A DNA stretch of 35,194 nucleotides from positions 1 through 35,194 of the forward strand of contig NZ_FWFG01000011.1 of the NCBI RefSeq assembly GCF_900163655.1, read 5' to 3'. Each line of letters begins with the position of its first letter. Within the stretch, counting starts at the first letter, position 1. This DNA is from Brachybacterium nesterenkovii. GTDB lineage: Bacteria > Actinomycetota > Actinomycetes > Actinomycetales > Dermabacteraceae. Of the stretch, positions 1 to 10,494 are shown piece after piece. The notes under the pieces are model-generated. The model ran no database searches, was not told the DNA's origin, and saw only the letters and a list, made by a program, of their open reading frames with translations. The position numbers were made by a program, and so were the translations under genes.

Positions 1-96
1 GCCATCTCATGGAACCGGCCCAAGGAGGTGCACCTGGGCCTGGCCGACCCCACCACCCCGACATTCAAAACCAAGGAAATCCTGCCAACTACTTGA
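1..96 (+). CDS. C-terminal tail of an unidentified protein (5' truncated by window edge)
   Basis: Frame 1 is open from the first base to a TGA at 94-96 and gives 31 residues, starting AISWNRPKEVHLGL and ending KTKEILPTT. I do not recognise the family. It is the only frame running in from the left edge and looks like the end of a real gene carried by the putative integrated element, but 31 residues are too few to be sure. It could equally be an open frame by chance. Confidence 0.35.
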   Translation, partial: AISWNRPKEVHLGLADPTTPTFKTKEILPTT

Positions 97-149
97 CGCG
101 GGACAGGTGCTCCGCCGGCTACGTGCGAGTGGCTTCCGGTAGGGCATGC

Positions 150-425
150 CTAGTTAATCAGGGCACATGGATAGCACTGTTCACGAGTGATTCGTTGGGG
201 AGGTTGCCCGTGCTCGTACGTGTCGACGGCGTTACGGCTCGTCGCGGGCCGGCCATTGGAGAGCCTGGTGAGTACCTCGGAGGTGGCCGGGCTCTCGTCG
301 GCTCTTAACTTGTGCGCAGGGTTGTCCCGCGAGTTGTCGGGGAATGACAGCAACGATGACAGCAACGCGATGGCGTCTGCCAAGCTGTGGGCCAACAGTG
401 CGAGTTTCCTGACCTGCTCCGACAT
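150..425 (-). CDS. small hypothetical protein next to the attachment site
   Basis: This ORF encodes 91 residues. It begins MSEQVRKLALLAHSLADAIA, a likely amphipathic helix, and continues into a polar, Arg/Pro-rich second half ending CYPCALIN. Its ATG lies about 20 bp left of the tRNA-Lys fragment and it reads away from the junction. Integrated elements often keep an excisionase or regulator there, but I see no recognisable helix-turn-helix or winged-helix motif. No convincing ribosome-binding site precedes the ATG. Codon use is less GC-extreme than in the chromosomal genes to the right, which fits foreign origin. Function unknown, and existence as a gene is only moderately supported. Confidence 0.35.
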   Translation of the reverse strand: MSEQVRKLALLAHSLADAIALLSSLLSFPDNSRDNPAHKLRADESPATSEVLTRLSNGRPATSRNAVDTYEHGQPPQRITREQCYPCALIN

Positions 426-445
426 ATTCTGCTACCCATGCACTG

Positions 446-492
446 GCGGACTTTTAATCCGCGGGTCGTGGGTTCGATCCCCACGGGGCCCA
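446..492 (+). other. 3' half of tRNA-Lys(TTT), putative att site
   Basis: The sequence folds as the 3' part of a tRNA: anticodon stem gcgga/tccgc around loop cttttaa (anticodon TTT at 453-455), a five-base variable region, T-stem gtggg/cccac around ttcgatc, 3' acceptor strand ggggccc, then discriminator A492. No CCA is encoded. The 5' half (acceptor and D-arm) is absent: bases 400-445 hold no GGTAGAGC-like D-arm. A clean 3' half is what a site-specific integrase leaves at the far boundary of an element inserted in a tRNA gene. Simple tRNA decay is the alternative. Confidence 0.65.
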
Positions 493-545
493 CTGCGGGC
501 GGCCTGTGCGCGCCCGGAACGCTGCTCGTCCCCAGACGCCGATCC

Positions 546-574
546 GCCCCGTCCCGCGACGTGCGGAACGGGGC
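546..574 (-). terminator. hairpin after the membrane-protein gene
   Basis: Two 12-base arms (546-557 and 563-574) pair with one mismatch around the loop gacgt, 26 bp beyond the stop codon of the reverse-strand gene that ends at 600. There is no T-run, as is usual for terminators in high-GC actinobacteria. Confidence 0.5.
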
Positions 575-599
575 CGATCGGTGCCTTGGCGTCAGGCTC

Positions 600-1562
600 T
601 CAGAACCCGCGCGATCCGAGAGCGTCGCCGTCGACGCGGCGCGACCCGCTGTCGGCGTCTGAGACCTCGCCGTCCGAGGCGCCTGCATCGGGGTACTCGT
701 CGTCCAGCGGGATCATCGGTGCGGTGCGCGGGTCCTCGCTGTGGGCGACCACGGGGGTGCGGGGCGACTCGTCGACGGTGATGCGCATGGTGGACGGCTC
801 CTCAGTGCTCGGTGCTCCCGCGGGATCGGCGCCGGACGCCGCCGCACCCGCGGCGCCACCGGCTCCTCCCGCCGCGCTGCCGCCGCCCGCGGCTCCCGTA
901 TCCGCGAGCGGGGCGGGGGCGTGACGGCGGTCGTCGGACAGGCGCGCGGTGCGCGGCTCGTCGTCGAAGACCTCGGAGACGGCGCGCTCATTGCCCCAGT
1001 CGGGATTCAGGCGGCGCGGGCGGGTGATGACGAGGCCGACGAGCCCCAGGAACGTCAGCAGCGCCGCGGCGGCGACGGCGAACAGGGGGAGGTCATCGAC
1101 CATCGTGGCCGGGATGAGGGCCCCGGGCACGGCGGTGCCGTCCGTCGTCGTGCCGAGCACGGGCGTGCCCAGGATCTTTCCGGAGGCGAGCGTGCCCTCA
1201 CGGGTGAACAGGTCCAGCAGCAGCGGCCAGGCCAGGCGCAGTCCGGCGCCGCAGAACAGCAGCAGGCCCGCGACCTTCGCGAGGAAGCGGTAGCGGCCGA
1301 CGCAGGCGGCTCCCAGCAGCATCGACCCTCCGCCCAGCAGCACGGCGGCGGCGGTCGCCACAGCGATCCACAGCGGCGCCGCGCCGCCCTGGGCCGCGGC
1401 GGCCGGCATGGTCAGCGCGCTGTCCTTCGCGCGCAGCACGAGGATCGTGCCCTCGGCCAGCAGCGTCAGGAAGAACAGGAAGCCGACGACCACCGTGAGC
1501 CACTGCAGGCGGCGGGAGCCGTAGCCGATCGGGCGGGGACGGTCGGTCGAGGAGCGGGCCAT
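600..1562 (-). CDS. multi-pass membrane protein with long acidic/Gly-Ala-rich tail
   Basis: The protein has 320 residues. It has a short basic N-terminus (MARSSTDRPRPIGYGSRR) and hydrophobic segments near residues 20-45, 65-90 and 95-115, with a further one near 160-180. A C-terminal cytoplasmic-type tail of about 130 residues is rich in Gly, Ala, Asp and Pro. No catalytic motif is recognisable. The start is chosen because AGGAGA (1569-1574, reverse strand) precedes the ATG by a normal distance. It is transcribed toward the putative element boundary and ends before a hairpin. It is the first clearly chromosomal gene right of the att-like site and is divergent from the stress-protein gene. Family unknown. 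Confidence 0.7.
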   Translation of the reverse strand: MARSSTDRPRPIGYGSRRLQWLTVVVGFLFFLTLLAEGTILVLRAKDSALTMPAAAAQGGAAPLWIAVATAAAVLLGGGSMLLGAACVGRYRFLAKVAGLLLFCGAGLRLAWPLLLDLFTREGTLASGKILGTPVLGTTTDGTAVPGALIPATMVDDLPLFAVAAAALLTFLGLVGLVITRPRRLNPDWGNERAVSEVFDDEPRTARLSDDRRHAPAPLADTGAAGGGSAAGGAGGAAGAAASGADPAGAPSTEEPSTMRITVDESPRTPVVAHSEDPRTAPMIPLDDEYPDAGASDGEVSDADSGSRRVDGDALGSRGF

Positions 1563-1750
1563 GGGGGATCTCCTGGGGTCGGGTCCGGGTTCTGCGAACG
1601 TACCACCGGCGCGCGGCCGGAGCCCGGCGGCATGCCCCGCGACCAGGGACCTTCAGCGTTGCGTCGCATCCGGGGGCGCGGTTGACTGGAGGCACGCCGG
1701 GGCGATGGGGCCCGGGCAGGCGGTACCCCCGCCCGACCGCAGGAGGAGCC

Positions 1751-2359
1751 ATGACCGAGAGTCGCAGGAAGATCGTCGTGGGAGTCGTCGACGAGCGCTC
1801 CCGCCACGTCATCGAGACCGCCGCCTGGTACGCCTCGCAGTTCGACGCGACGCTCGTGTGCGCGATGATCGTCCCCGACCCGTACGGCTTGGGGGAGGCC
1901 CCCGCCGGCTACCTCGGCATGATGCGCGCGATCACCCCCAGCGACCCGCCCGTCGAGATGCCGCCCGGACTGGTGCGGGTGATCGAGGAGGCCGTCGAGC
2001 CCCACGGCGTCCCGTGGGCCCCGTTCACGAGCATCGGCACCCCCGCCCGGGAGCTCACCGCGCTCGCCGAGCGGATCGACGCGCTCATGTTCGTCCTCGG
2101 CACCCGGGAGGGCGTGCGCGGCATGGTCAGGGAGGCCCTCAACGGCTCCGTCGCCGCGCAGCTCGCCCACCGGCATAACCGCCCCGTGGTGGTCGTGCCG
2201 CAGGACCCGATCGGCTTCGCGCAGGCCGATGCCGAGGGCATCGCCGACGACCTCGGCGCACCCGGCGGACCGGACGCCGAGGCCGCTCCGGCCCAGTCGC
2301 AGGGCCCCGTGGACGACTCGCCGGACGCTCAGGAGGGCGGGCGTAGCCTGTCGGAGTGA
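1751..2359 (+). CDS. universal stress protein family (UspA-like)
   Basis: The protein has 202 residues with a single Usp fold. It starts with an alternating beta strand (RKIVVGVVDERS) and ends the domain with the ATP-type nucleotide motif G-x2-G-x9-G-S, seen as GTREGVRGMVREALNGS, followed by the last strand RPVVVVPQ. A Pro/Ala/Asp-rich tail of about 40 residues follows. The ATG at 1751 is preferred over an upstream in-frame ATG at 1682 because AGGAGG sits at 1741-1746. The TGA stop overlaps the GTG start of mycothione reductase, which also has its own -10 box in the last codons here. A role in stress response fits the thiol-redox neighbour but is inferred. Confidence 0.85.
   Translation: MTESRRKIVVGVVDERSRHVIETAAWYASQFDATLVCAMIVPDPYGLGEAPAGYLGMMRAITPSDPPVEMPPGLVRVIEEAVEPHGVPWAPFTSIGTPARELTALAERIDALMFVLGTREGVRGMVREALNGSVAAQLAHRHNRPVVVVPQDPIGFAQADAEGIADDLGAPGGPDAEAAPAQSQGPVDDSPDAQEGGRSLSE
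2344..2349 (+). promoter_or_regulatory. -10 box TAGCCT for leaderless mtr
   Basis: TAGCCT matches the actinobacterial TAnnnT -10 form and ends 7 nt before the GTG of mycothione reductase, so the predicted transcript starts at the start codon. The box lies inside the end of the stress-protein gene. No good -35 is visible. Confidence 0.45.
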
Positions 2360-3792
2360 CCCACTACGACATCGCGCTCATCGGCTCCGGCTCGGCCAAC
2401 TCCTTCCCCGGTCCGGAGCTCGCCGACCGCAGCATCGTCCAGATCGACCGCGGCGTCGGCCCCGACGGCGCCTTCGGCGGCACCTGCCTGAACGTCGGCT
2501 GCATCCCCACCAAGATGCTCGTGCGCACGGCCGACGCCGCGATCGCGCCCGCCGAGGCCGCGCGCCTGGGCGTCCGCGCCCGTCTCGAGGGCGTCGACTG
2601 GCCGGCGATCCGCGACCGGATCTTCGCCGACCGCATCGACCCCATCTCCCGCGGCGGTCTGGCCTACCGCGCCGAGCACGAGGACAACGCGAACCTGACG
2701 CTGCTGCGCGGCACGGCCCGCTTCACCGGGCCCGGCGCGATGGAGGTGGAGCTCGCCGACGGGACGCTCGAGCAGATCACGGCGGACACGTTCGTGCTCG
2801 GCGCCGGCTCACGGCCCGCGATCCCCGGCATCGACGGCCTCGCCGAGGCGGCCCCGCTGACCTCCGACACGATCATGCGCGTCGATGAGCTCCCGGCATC
2901 GCTCGCGATCCTCGGCTCCGGCGTGATCGCCGTCGAGCTCGCCCACGTGCTCAGCGCCCTGGGCGTCGACGTCACCGTCATCGCCCGCTCCGCCCTGCTC
3001 CTGCGCCGCGAGGACGCCGACATCGCCGCGGCCGCGACCGCGCGCCTGGCCGAGCGCTGCCGCGTCGTCACCGGCTTCACCACCGCCGCCGTGCGCCGTA
3101 CCGCTGACGGCGTGCGGATCACGGGGACGCGCGACGGGCGCGAGGAGACCATCGAGGCCCAGGAGATCCTCGTGGCCACGGGACGGCGCCCGAACTCGGA
3201 CCTGCTGGACGCGGCCGCGGGAGGCATCGGCCTGGAGGACGACGGGCGCGTGCGCGTCGACCCCTATCAGCGGGTGCTGGACCCGGCCGGACGCGTCATC
3301 GAGGGGCATTGGGCCTTCGGCGACCTCTCCTCGCCCCACCAGCTCAAGCACGTCGCCAACCACGAGCAGCGGATCGTGCGCCACAACGTCCTCCACCCGA
3401 GCGACCTGCGCCGCTCCGACACCATGCCCGTGCCACGCGGGATCTTCGGGGCCCCGCAGATCGCCGCCGTCGGGCTCACCGAGGCCGAGGCTCGCGAGCA
3501 CGCCTCCCGCGAGGGCCGGGAGATCCGCGTCGCCCGCCAGGACTACGCGGGCATCGCCTACGGCTGGGCACTCGAGGACACGACCTCCTTTGCCAAGCTC
3601 ATCGCCGACGCGGAGACGGCGGAGCTGCTGGGCTGCCACATCATCGGCCCCGAGGCGACCGTGCTGATCCAGCCGCTCGTCCAGGCGATGAGCCTGGGAC
3701 AGAGCGCCCGGGACATCGCACGCACGCAGTACTGGATCCATCCGGCGCTGCCCGAGCTCGTCGAGAACGCCCTGCTGCAGCTGACCGACTGA
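2356..3792 (+). CDS. mtr: mycothione reductase
   Basis: This 478-residue flavoprotein of the pyridine nucleotide-disulfide reductase family reduces oxidised mycothiol (mycothione) with NADPH in the cytosol. The N-terminal FAD motif reads IGSGSAN. The redox-active disulfide lies in GGTCLNVGCIPTKM (Cys44 and Cys49). A second nucleotide fold begins near ILGSGVIAVELAH, and the C-terminal dimerisation domain has the catalytic-base motif HPALPE. The degenerate first GSGSANS glycine motif and the following residues are typical of Mtr rather than of lipoamide dehydrogenase. The GTG start overlaps the stress-protein stop and follows a TAGCCT -10 by 7 nt. Mycothiol is actinobacteria-specific, which supports the taxonomic call. 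Confidence 0.92.
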   Translation: MTHYDIALIGSGSANSFPGPELADRSIVQIDRGVGPDGAFGGTCLNVGCIPTKMLVRTADAAIAPAEAARLGVRARLEGVDWPAIRDRIFADRIDPISRGGLAYRAEHEDNANLTLLRGTARFTGPGAMEVELADGTLEQITADTFVLGAGSRPAIPGIDGLAEAAPLTSDTIMRVDELPASLAILGSGVIAVELAHVLSALGVDVTVIARSALLLRREDADIAAAATARLAERCRVVTGFTTAAVRRTADGVRITGTRDGREETIEAQEILVATGRRPNSDLLDAAAGGIGLEDDGRVRVDPYQRVLDPAGRVIEGHWAFGDLSSPHQLKHVANHEQRIVRHNVLHPSDLRRSDTMPVPRGIFGAPQIAAVGLTEAEAREHASREGREIRVARQDYAGIAYGWALEDTTSFAKLIADAETAELLGCHIIGPEATVLIQPLVQAMSLGQSARDIARTQYWIHPALPELVENALLQLTD

Positions 3793-3807
3793 CGCCGGGT
3801 CCGCCGC

Positions 3808-3837
3808 CCGCGCGCTCGTGCATCCTTCCGCGCGCGG
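3808..3837. terminator. bidirectional hairpin between mtr and the LCP gene
   Basis: Eight-base arms ccgcgcgc (3808-3815) and gcgcgcgg (3830-3837) pair around a 14-nt loop in the 57-bp gap between two convergent genes. It could serve both. There is no T-run. Confidence 0.45.
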
Positions 3838-3849
3838 TCCGCGTCGGCG

Positions 3850-6003
3850 TCAGCTCTTCTCGTCCGCCGGGAGGCAGGACTTCAGCGGATCCTCGTCGAT
3901 CGTCGGCTCGGTCGTCGTGGCGGCAGGCGCCTCGGACGAATCCGTGGCCTCGTCGCTCGGTTGCGCGGAGGCGTCACCGGACCCCTCCTCCGTCGGCTCG
4001 GCGCTCGCGGACTCCTCGGCGGGCGCGGCGCTCTCGGTGGGGGCGATCGTGCTCGGCGCCGGGCTCGGCTCGGTGCCCTTGACGGACTCGGCCTGCACCG
4101 AGGTCATCGAATCGTGGATCGAGGCCTGCACCCACTGGTGGAGGTAGTCCCAGTCGGGATGCCCGCCCCTGCCCCAGGTGTCGGCGCCGGGGGCGTCGAC
4201 CTCGTGCGTGATCGGGTAGGACGTGAAGCCCGCCTTCTGCACGCGCTGGGCGAGCGTCACGAACGCGTCGAGGCGCGCCGACGGCACGTCCGTCTCGATG
4301 TTCTTCTCCGTCGCGGTCACCAGCTGCGGGAAGGCGAGCGCGAGCGTCACGGGGTCCGCCTCCTCGCTGACGATGCGGATCATCCGCTGCTGGCGGCACA
4401 TGCGGTTGAAGTCGTCCGAGCCCTCGCGGGAGCGGGCGTACCACAGCGCGTGGTAGCCGTCGAGGTGCTGCTCGCCCGGCTCGATGTAGCCGGTGATCGG
4501 GTACTTGCCGCCCGTGGACTGGTTGGTGCCGCCGCCGATCGGGATCTTCCGCTCGACGTTGATGTCGACGCCGCCGATCGCGTTGACGAGGTCCTCGAAG
4601 CCCTTGAGATCGACCATCGCGTAGTAGTCGATGCTCAGGCCCAGGGTCTGCTCGACGGCGTGGCGGGTGGCGGTCAGCCCCGGGTTCGGGTCGCCGGGGA
4701 AGAGCTCCTTGTTCTGCTCGGCCCAGGCCCACACGGCGTTGAGCAGGTTCTCGTTCTCGCCGAAGGCGTCGAAGCCCTCGGGGAAGGCCTGCGCCTCGGG
4801 CGTGCCCTCGGGGAAGCGCACGTACTGGAGGTTGCGGGGCAGGGAGAACAGGGCGGTGCGGCCGGTCTTGGTGTCGATCGAGGCGACCATGATGGTGTCC
4901 GGACGCGTGCCGCTGCGGTCGGCGCCGGCGTCCTGGCCGAGCATGAGGATGTTCAACCGCTCGGTGTTGGCCCACGGATCCTTGCCCGCGGCGATCTTCC
5001 CGTTGTCGGTGCCGCCGAAGACGTCCGTGTTGCCCAGCAACCCCTGCGCGGAGTAGAGGCCGTTGGCGCCCAGGGCGAACGGTGCGGCGACCGTCCCCAC
5101 CAGCAGGACGGCCAGCAGGGTAGACACGGCCCGGCGCGCGCCCTGCAGGCGCTCCTTCGTGTTGTGCGCCAGGTTGGCCAGGAGGATCTGAGCGCACCAG
5201 ATGAGGCCGACGACGATCGCCGCCGCGAGCACGCCGATCACCACGGCCCGGCTCGAGGCCAGGCCCAGCAGCGTGGGGACCGGGTCCCCGAGCAGGAACC
5301 AGGCGACGACGCCGAGCGTGCCGAGCACGAGCGTCGAGAGGATCACGATCCCCGCCGCGCGCATGCGCGTCGTCAGCAGGCCGGTGCCGGGCACCAGCGC
5401 GGTCAGCACGGTCCAGCCCGCGGCGCGGCCCAAGGAACCGGGGGCGGTGGACTCGGCGCGGCGACGGCCCCGCGCCCGTGCGGCGGCCGCAGCGCCCGTG
5501 GACTTCTTCGGGGCCCCGCGATGGCGGGAGGAGACGGAGCGGTTCTGGTCGGCGGCACGGGGGCGCCGCGCAGCGGCAGTCGCCGATGCGTCCGCGGCAG
5601 GAGCGGCGCCATCGGCGTCGTCAGCGCGGCGAGGGGCCGGGGCCGACGGGGCCTCGGAACGGTCAGCCGGCGCGGCGTCCTCCTCGCGGGCGGCGGGCCC
5701 GGCATCGACGGGGGCGAGCGCCTCGGTCGCGGGTTCAGGCGAGTCGTCGGGCCCGGCGGTCGCCGGAGTCCAGGCCTCCTGCTCGGGTGCGGGGTCCGCG
5801 GGGGTCGGCTGCTCGGCGCTGAGCGCCGGCTCCTCGGCTGCGGGGGCCGGGCTCGGCGCAGGCGAGATGTCGCCGAAAGCGCGGGCGCGCGCCTCGCGGC
5901 CGCCCGCCGCGTCCGACGGCCGCGACGGCCTCGCGCCGGGGCGCGCCGTGTGGCGGCCTCGGGGCGCACGGGGGCGCCGCCGGGCCCAGCTGTGCTCGGT
6001 CAT
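3850..6003 (-). CDS. LytR-CpsA-Psr (LCP) family wall-polymer ligase, long form
   Basis: The protein has 717 residues. LCP proteins transfer lipid-linked glycopolymers (teichoic acid, arabinogalactan or capsule) to peptidoglycan outside the membrane. Residues 1-190 are a disordered Pro/Ala/Glu-rich cytoplasmic region. Residues 193-340 hold several hydrophobic segments (AAGWTVLTALVPGTG, VIGVLAAAIVVGLIWCAQIL, AVSTLLAVLLVGTVAAPFAL). The LCP domain (about 350-590) shows NILMLGQDAG, RPDTIMVASID, ALFSLPRNLQ, IGGVDINV and YARSREGSDDFNRMCRQQR, with the conserved Asp and Arg residues. The last 85 residues are a Ser/Glu/Ala/Pro tail. The start at 6003 is chosen because TAGGAT ends 8 nt before it; an in-frame ATG at 6012 overlaps that box. 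The extra N-terminal membrane bundle is longer than in the 341-residue LCP at 17621. Confidence 0.85.
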   Translation of the reverse strand: MTEHSWARRRPRAPRGRHTARPGARPSRPSDAAGGREARARAFGDISPAPSPAPAAEEPALSAEQPTPADPAPEQEAWTPATAGPDDSPEPATEALAPVDAGPAAREEDAAPADRSEAPSAPAPRRADDADGAAPAADASATAAARRPRAADQNRSVSSRHRGAPKKSTGAAAAARARGRRRAESTAPGSLGRAAGWTVLTALVPGTGLLTTRMRAAGIVILSTLVLGTLGVVAWFLLGDPVPTLLGLASSRAVVIGVLAAAIVVGLIWCAQILLANLAHNTKERLQGARRAVSTLLAVLLVGTVAAPFALGANGLYSAQGLLGNTDVFGGTDNGKIAAGKDPWANTERLNILMLGQDAGADRSGTRPDTIMVASIDTKTGRTALFSLPRNLQYVRFPEGTPEAQAFPEGFDAFGENENLLNAVWAWAEQNKELFPGDPNPGLTATRHAVEQTLGLSIDYYAMVDLKGFEDLVNAIGGVDINVERKIPIGGGTNQSTGGKYPITGYIEPGEQHLDGYHALWYARSREGSDDFNRMCRQQRMIRIVSEEADPVTLALAFPQLVTATEKNIETDVPSARLDAFVTLAQRVQKAGFTSYPITHEVDAPGADTWGRGGHPDWDYLHQWVQASIHDSMTSVQAESVKGTEPSPAPSTIAPTESAAPAEESASAEPTEEGSGDASAQPSDEATDSSEAPAATTTEPTIDEDPLKSCLPADEKS

Positions 6004-6010
6004 GCGCGTC

Positions 6011-6016
6011 ATCCTA
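6011..6016 (-). promoter_or_regulatory. -10 box TAGGAT for leaderless LCP gene
   Basis: On the reverse strand TAGGAT is followed by 7 nt and then the ATG at 6003. This favours that start over the ATG at 6012. Confidence 0.4.
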
Positions 6017-6043
6017 CGGACCCGCGGCGTGCATATCCGCTGA

Positions 6044-7567
<1,524 letters not shown>

Positions 7568-7581
7568 CCCCCGCCGCAGCC

Positions 7582-7616
7582 GCCGAGGTCCCCGGGACCG
7601 TCCCGGGGACCTCGGC
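7582..7616 (+). terminator. perfect 17-bp hairpin after guaB1
   Basis: Arms 7582-7598 and 7600-7616 are exact reverse complements (gccgaggtccccgggac and its partner) around one central base, 15 bp after the guaB1 stop. It also insulates galE. Confidence 0.8.
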
Positions 7617-7648
7617 GCGGGTGCTCGCGCGAGGCGACCTGCGGGCGG

Positions 7649-7654
7649 TAGCCT
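7649..7654 (+). promoter_or_regulatory. -10 box TAGCCT for leaderless galE
   Basis: TAGCCT ends 8 nt before the ATG at 7662, and no ribosome-binding site is visible in between. Confidence 0.4.
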
Positions 7655-7661
7655 GGGGCGC

Positions 7662-8654
<993 letters not shown>

Positions 8655-8683
8655 GGCATGCGCGCTCCGCGGGCGCGTCCTGC

Positions 8684-9964
8684 TCAGGTGAGGTAGCGGT
8701 ACATCGGCCCGGCAGGGTCGATGCGCTCGATCTCCATCGACGAGGCGGCCATGCGCTCCAGCAGCGGCTCGAGGTTCTCGCGCGCGCCGAGCTCGAGGCC
8801 CACGAGCGCGGGCCCCGTCTCGCGGTTGTTGCGCTTGATGTAGTCGAACAGCACGATGTCGTCCTCCGGGCCCAGGACGTCGTGCAGGAAGCGGCGCAGC
8901 GCACCGGGCTCCTGGGGGAACGTGACGAGGAAGTAGTGCTTGAGGCCCTCGTGGACCAGGGAGCGCTCGACCACCTCGTTGTAGCGGGAGACGTCGTTGT
9001 TTCCGCCCGTGAGGACCACGAGGATCCCGCCCTCGCCCGGGTCGCGCACGAGCCCCGTCGCGACGGCCGCGGGGGCCAGGGCGCCCGCGGGCTCGGCGAT
9101 GATCCCGTCGACCTGGTACAGCGCGAGCATCTCGGTGCACACGGCGCCCTCGTCGACCACGCCCAGACGGGGGCGGTGCGCCAGCACCGTCGCGAGCGGG
9201 TGCTCGCCCACCCGCCGCACCGCGGCACCGTCGACGAAGCGCTCGAGATCCGCCAGGGTCACGGGCTCCCCGGCGCGGACCGCGGCCGCCATCGACGCCG
9301 CGCCCGCGGGCTCGACGCCCAGGACGTGGACCTCGGGGGCGCGCTCGGCGAGCCAGGCCATGCAGCCGCCCAGCAGGCCGCCGCCGCCCACGGGCAGCAC
9401 GACGCTCGAGATCTCGCGGCCGTTGTCCTCGCGCACCTGCTCCATCGCCTCGGCGATCACGGTGCCCTGACCGGCCATGACGACGGGGGAGTCGAACGGC
9501 GGTACGAGGGCGGCGCCGGTGCGCGCGGCGTCGGCGGCCGCCGCGGCCGCCGCGTCGTCGAAGGCGTCCCCGGTCATCACCAGCTCGACCCGCTCGCCCC
9601 CGAGGGCCACGATGCGCTCGCGCTTCTGCCGCGGCGTGGTGGTGGGGACGTAGATGCGGGCGTCGATGCCCAGGGCCCGGCAGGCATAGGCGACGCCCTG
9701 GGCGTGGTTGCCCGCGCTCGCCGCCACGACCCCGGCCGCGCGGCGCTCCTCGTCGAGGGAGTCGAGGAACAGGTAGGCGCCGCGCAGCTTGTACGAGCGC
9801 ACCGCCTGGAGGTCCTCGCGCTTGAGCCAGACGGGCGCGCCCGCGAGCTCGGACAGCCGCTCCGACAGCTCGACAGGGGTGCGGCGCACGAGGGCGCCGA
9901 GGCGCTCGCGGGCCCGGTCGACGTCATCGGCCGTGACGGGCGCGGGGACGGCGGGGGAGGTCAT
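8684..9964 (-). CDS. ilvA: threonine ammonia-lyase (biosynthetic type)
   Basis: This 426-residue PLP enzyme converts threonine to 2-oxobutyrate, the first step of isoleucine synthesis. The PLP lysine is Lys59 in [10 protein letters not shown]. The phosphate-binding glycine loop is [11 protein letters not shown], and the Asn-containing [10 protein letters not shown] motif is present. The C-terminal regulatory part (about residues 335-426) is a single ACT-like domain beginning [17 protein letters not shown], as in the short actinobacterial isoleucine-regulated form rather than the two-domain E. coli form. The ATG overlaps the ispF stop (ATGA), so it is translationally coupled as the last gene of the EIIB-ispF-ilvA unit. 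Pairing with ispF instead of other ilv genes is unusual. Confidence 0.92.
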   Translation of the reverse strand: MTSPAVPAPVTADDVDRARERLGALVRRTPVELSERLSELAGAPVWLKREDLQAVRSYKLRGAYLFLDSLDEERRAAGVVAASAGNHAQGVAYACRALGIDARIYVPTTTPRQKRERIVALGGERVELVMTGDAFDDAAAAAAADAARTGAALVPPFDSPVVMAGQGTVIAEAMEQVREDNGREISSVVLPVGGGGLLGGCMAWLAERAPEVHVLGVEPAGAASMAAAVRAGEPVTLADLERFVDGAAVRRVGEHPLATVLAHRPRLGVVDEGAVCTEMLALYQVDGIIAEPAGALAPAAVATGLVRDPGEGGILVVLTGGNNDVSRYNEVVERSLVHEGLKHYFLVTFPQEPGALRRFLHDVLGPEDDIVLFDYIKRNNRETGPALVGLELGARENLEPLLERMAASSMEIERIDPAGPMYRYLT

Positions 9965-10494
9965 GCGGGGTCCTCTCCGGATGCGGCGGGGGCGGTGGCG
10001 GCGGGGACGATCACGACGGTGGCGATCGCGGCGATCCCCTCGCCGCGCCCGGTCAGCCCCAGGCCGTCGGTGGTGGTCCCCGACAGGCCCACGGGCGCGC
10101 CGAGGGCCTCGGCGAGGACGGCCTGGGCCTCGGCGCGGCGGGCGGACAGGCGTGGCCGGTTCCCGATCACCTGGATGGCCGCGCTGCCGATCTCGAAGCC
10201 GGCCGCGCGGACCAGGCGGGCGGCCTCGGCCAGCAGCGCGCACCCGGCAGCGCCCGCCCATTCGGGGCGCGAGGTGCCGAAGTGGGCGCCGAGGTCGCCG
10301 ATGCCGGCGGCCGAGAACAGGGCGTCGCAGGCGGCGTGGCAGGCGACGTCGGCATCGGAGTGCCCCTCGAGCGCGCGCTCGCCGGGCCAGGCGAGCCCGG
10401 CGATCCACAGGGTCCGCTCGGAGTCCTCGGGCGCGAAGGCGTGGACGTCGGTGCCGATGCCCACCCGCGGGACCGGGAGGGCCGCGGGGGTCAC
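9961..10494 (-). CDS. ispF: 2-C-methyl-D-erythritol 2,4-cyclodiphosphate synthase
   Basis: The protein has 177 residues and is the fifth-step enzyme of the MEP isoprenoid pathway. It cyclises CDP-methylerythritol 2-phosphate and releases CMP. The zinc ligands lie in GTDVHAF (Asp16, His18) and in [17 protein letters not shown] and the closing [15 protein letters not shown] motif are present (Asp where Glu is more common). The GTG start at 10494 overlaps the stop of the EIIB gene (GTGA), and its own stop overlaps the ilvA ATG. In many actinobacteria ispF directly follows ispD. Here it is separated from the carD-linked ispD-like gene by about 1.6 kb containing two forward genes and EIIB. Confidence 0.93.
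   Translation of the reverse strand: MTPAALPVPRVGIGTDVHAFAPEDSERTLWIAGLAWPGERALEGHSDADVACHAACDALFSAAGIGDLGAHFGTSRPEWAGAAGCALLAEAARLVRAAGFEIGSAAIQVIGNRPRLSARRAEAQAVLAEALGAPVGLSGTTTDGLGLTGRGEGIAAIATVVIVPAATAPAASGEDPA

Larger units (their letters stand above)
1..492. mobile_element. right end of a putative tRNA-integrated element
   Basis: The stretch from the window edge to the tRNA-Lys fragment is richer in A+T than the chromosome to its right. It holds only a gene tail and one small reverse-strand ORF, and it ends in an isolated 3' half of a tRNA gene. In tRNA-targeted integration, the intact tRNA is rebuilt at the far side of the element and the duplicated 3' fragment marks the other boundary. 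The orientation here puts the element to the left and the chromosome to the right. No integrase is visible inside the window, so the element type (ICE, prophage or genomic island) is unknown. This is inference from the tRNA fragment and base composition. Confidence 0.5.

Noticed and set aside
187-924. Forward open frame crossing the tRNA fragment
   Set aside because: It contains the tRNA-Lys 3' half and antisense of the membrane-protein gene and has no ribosome site.
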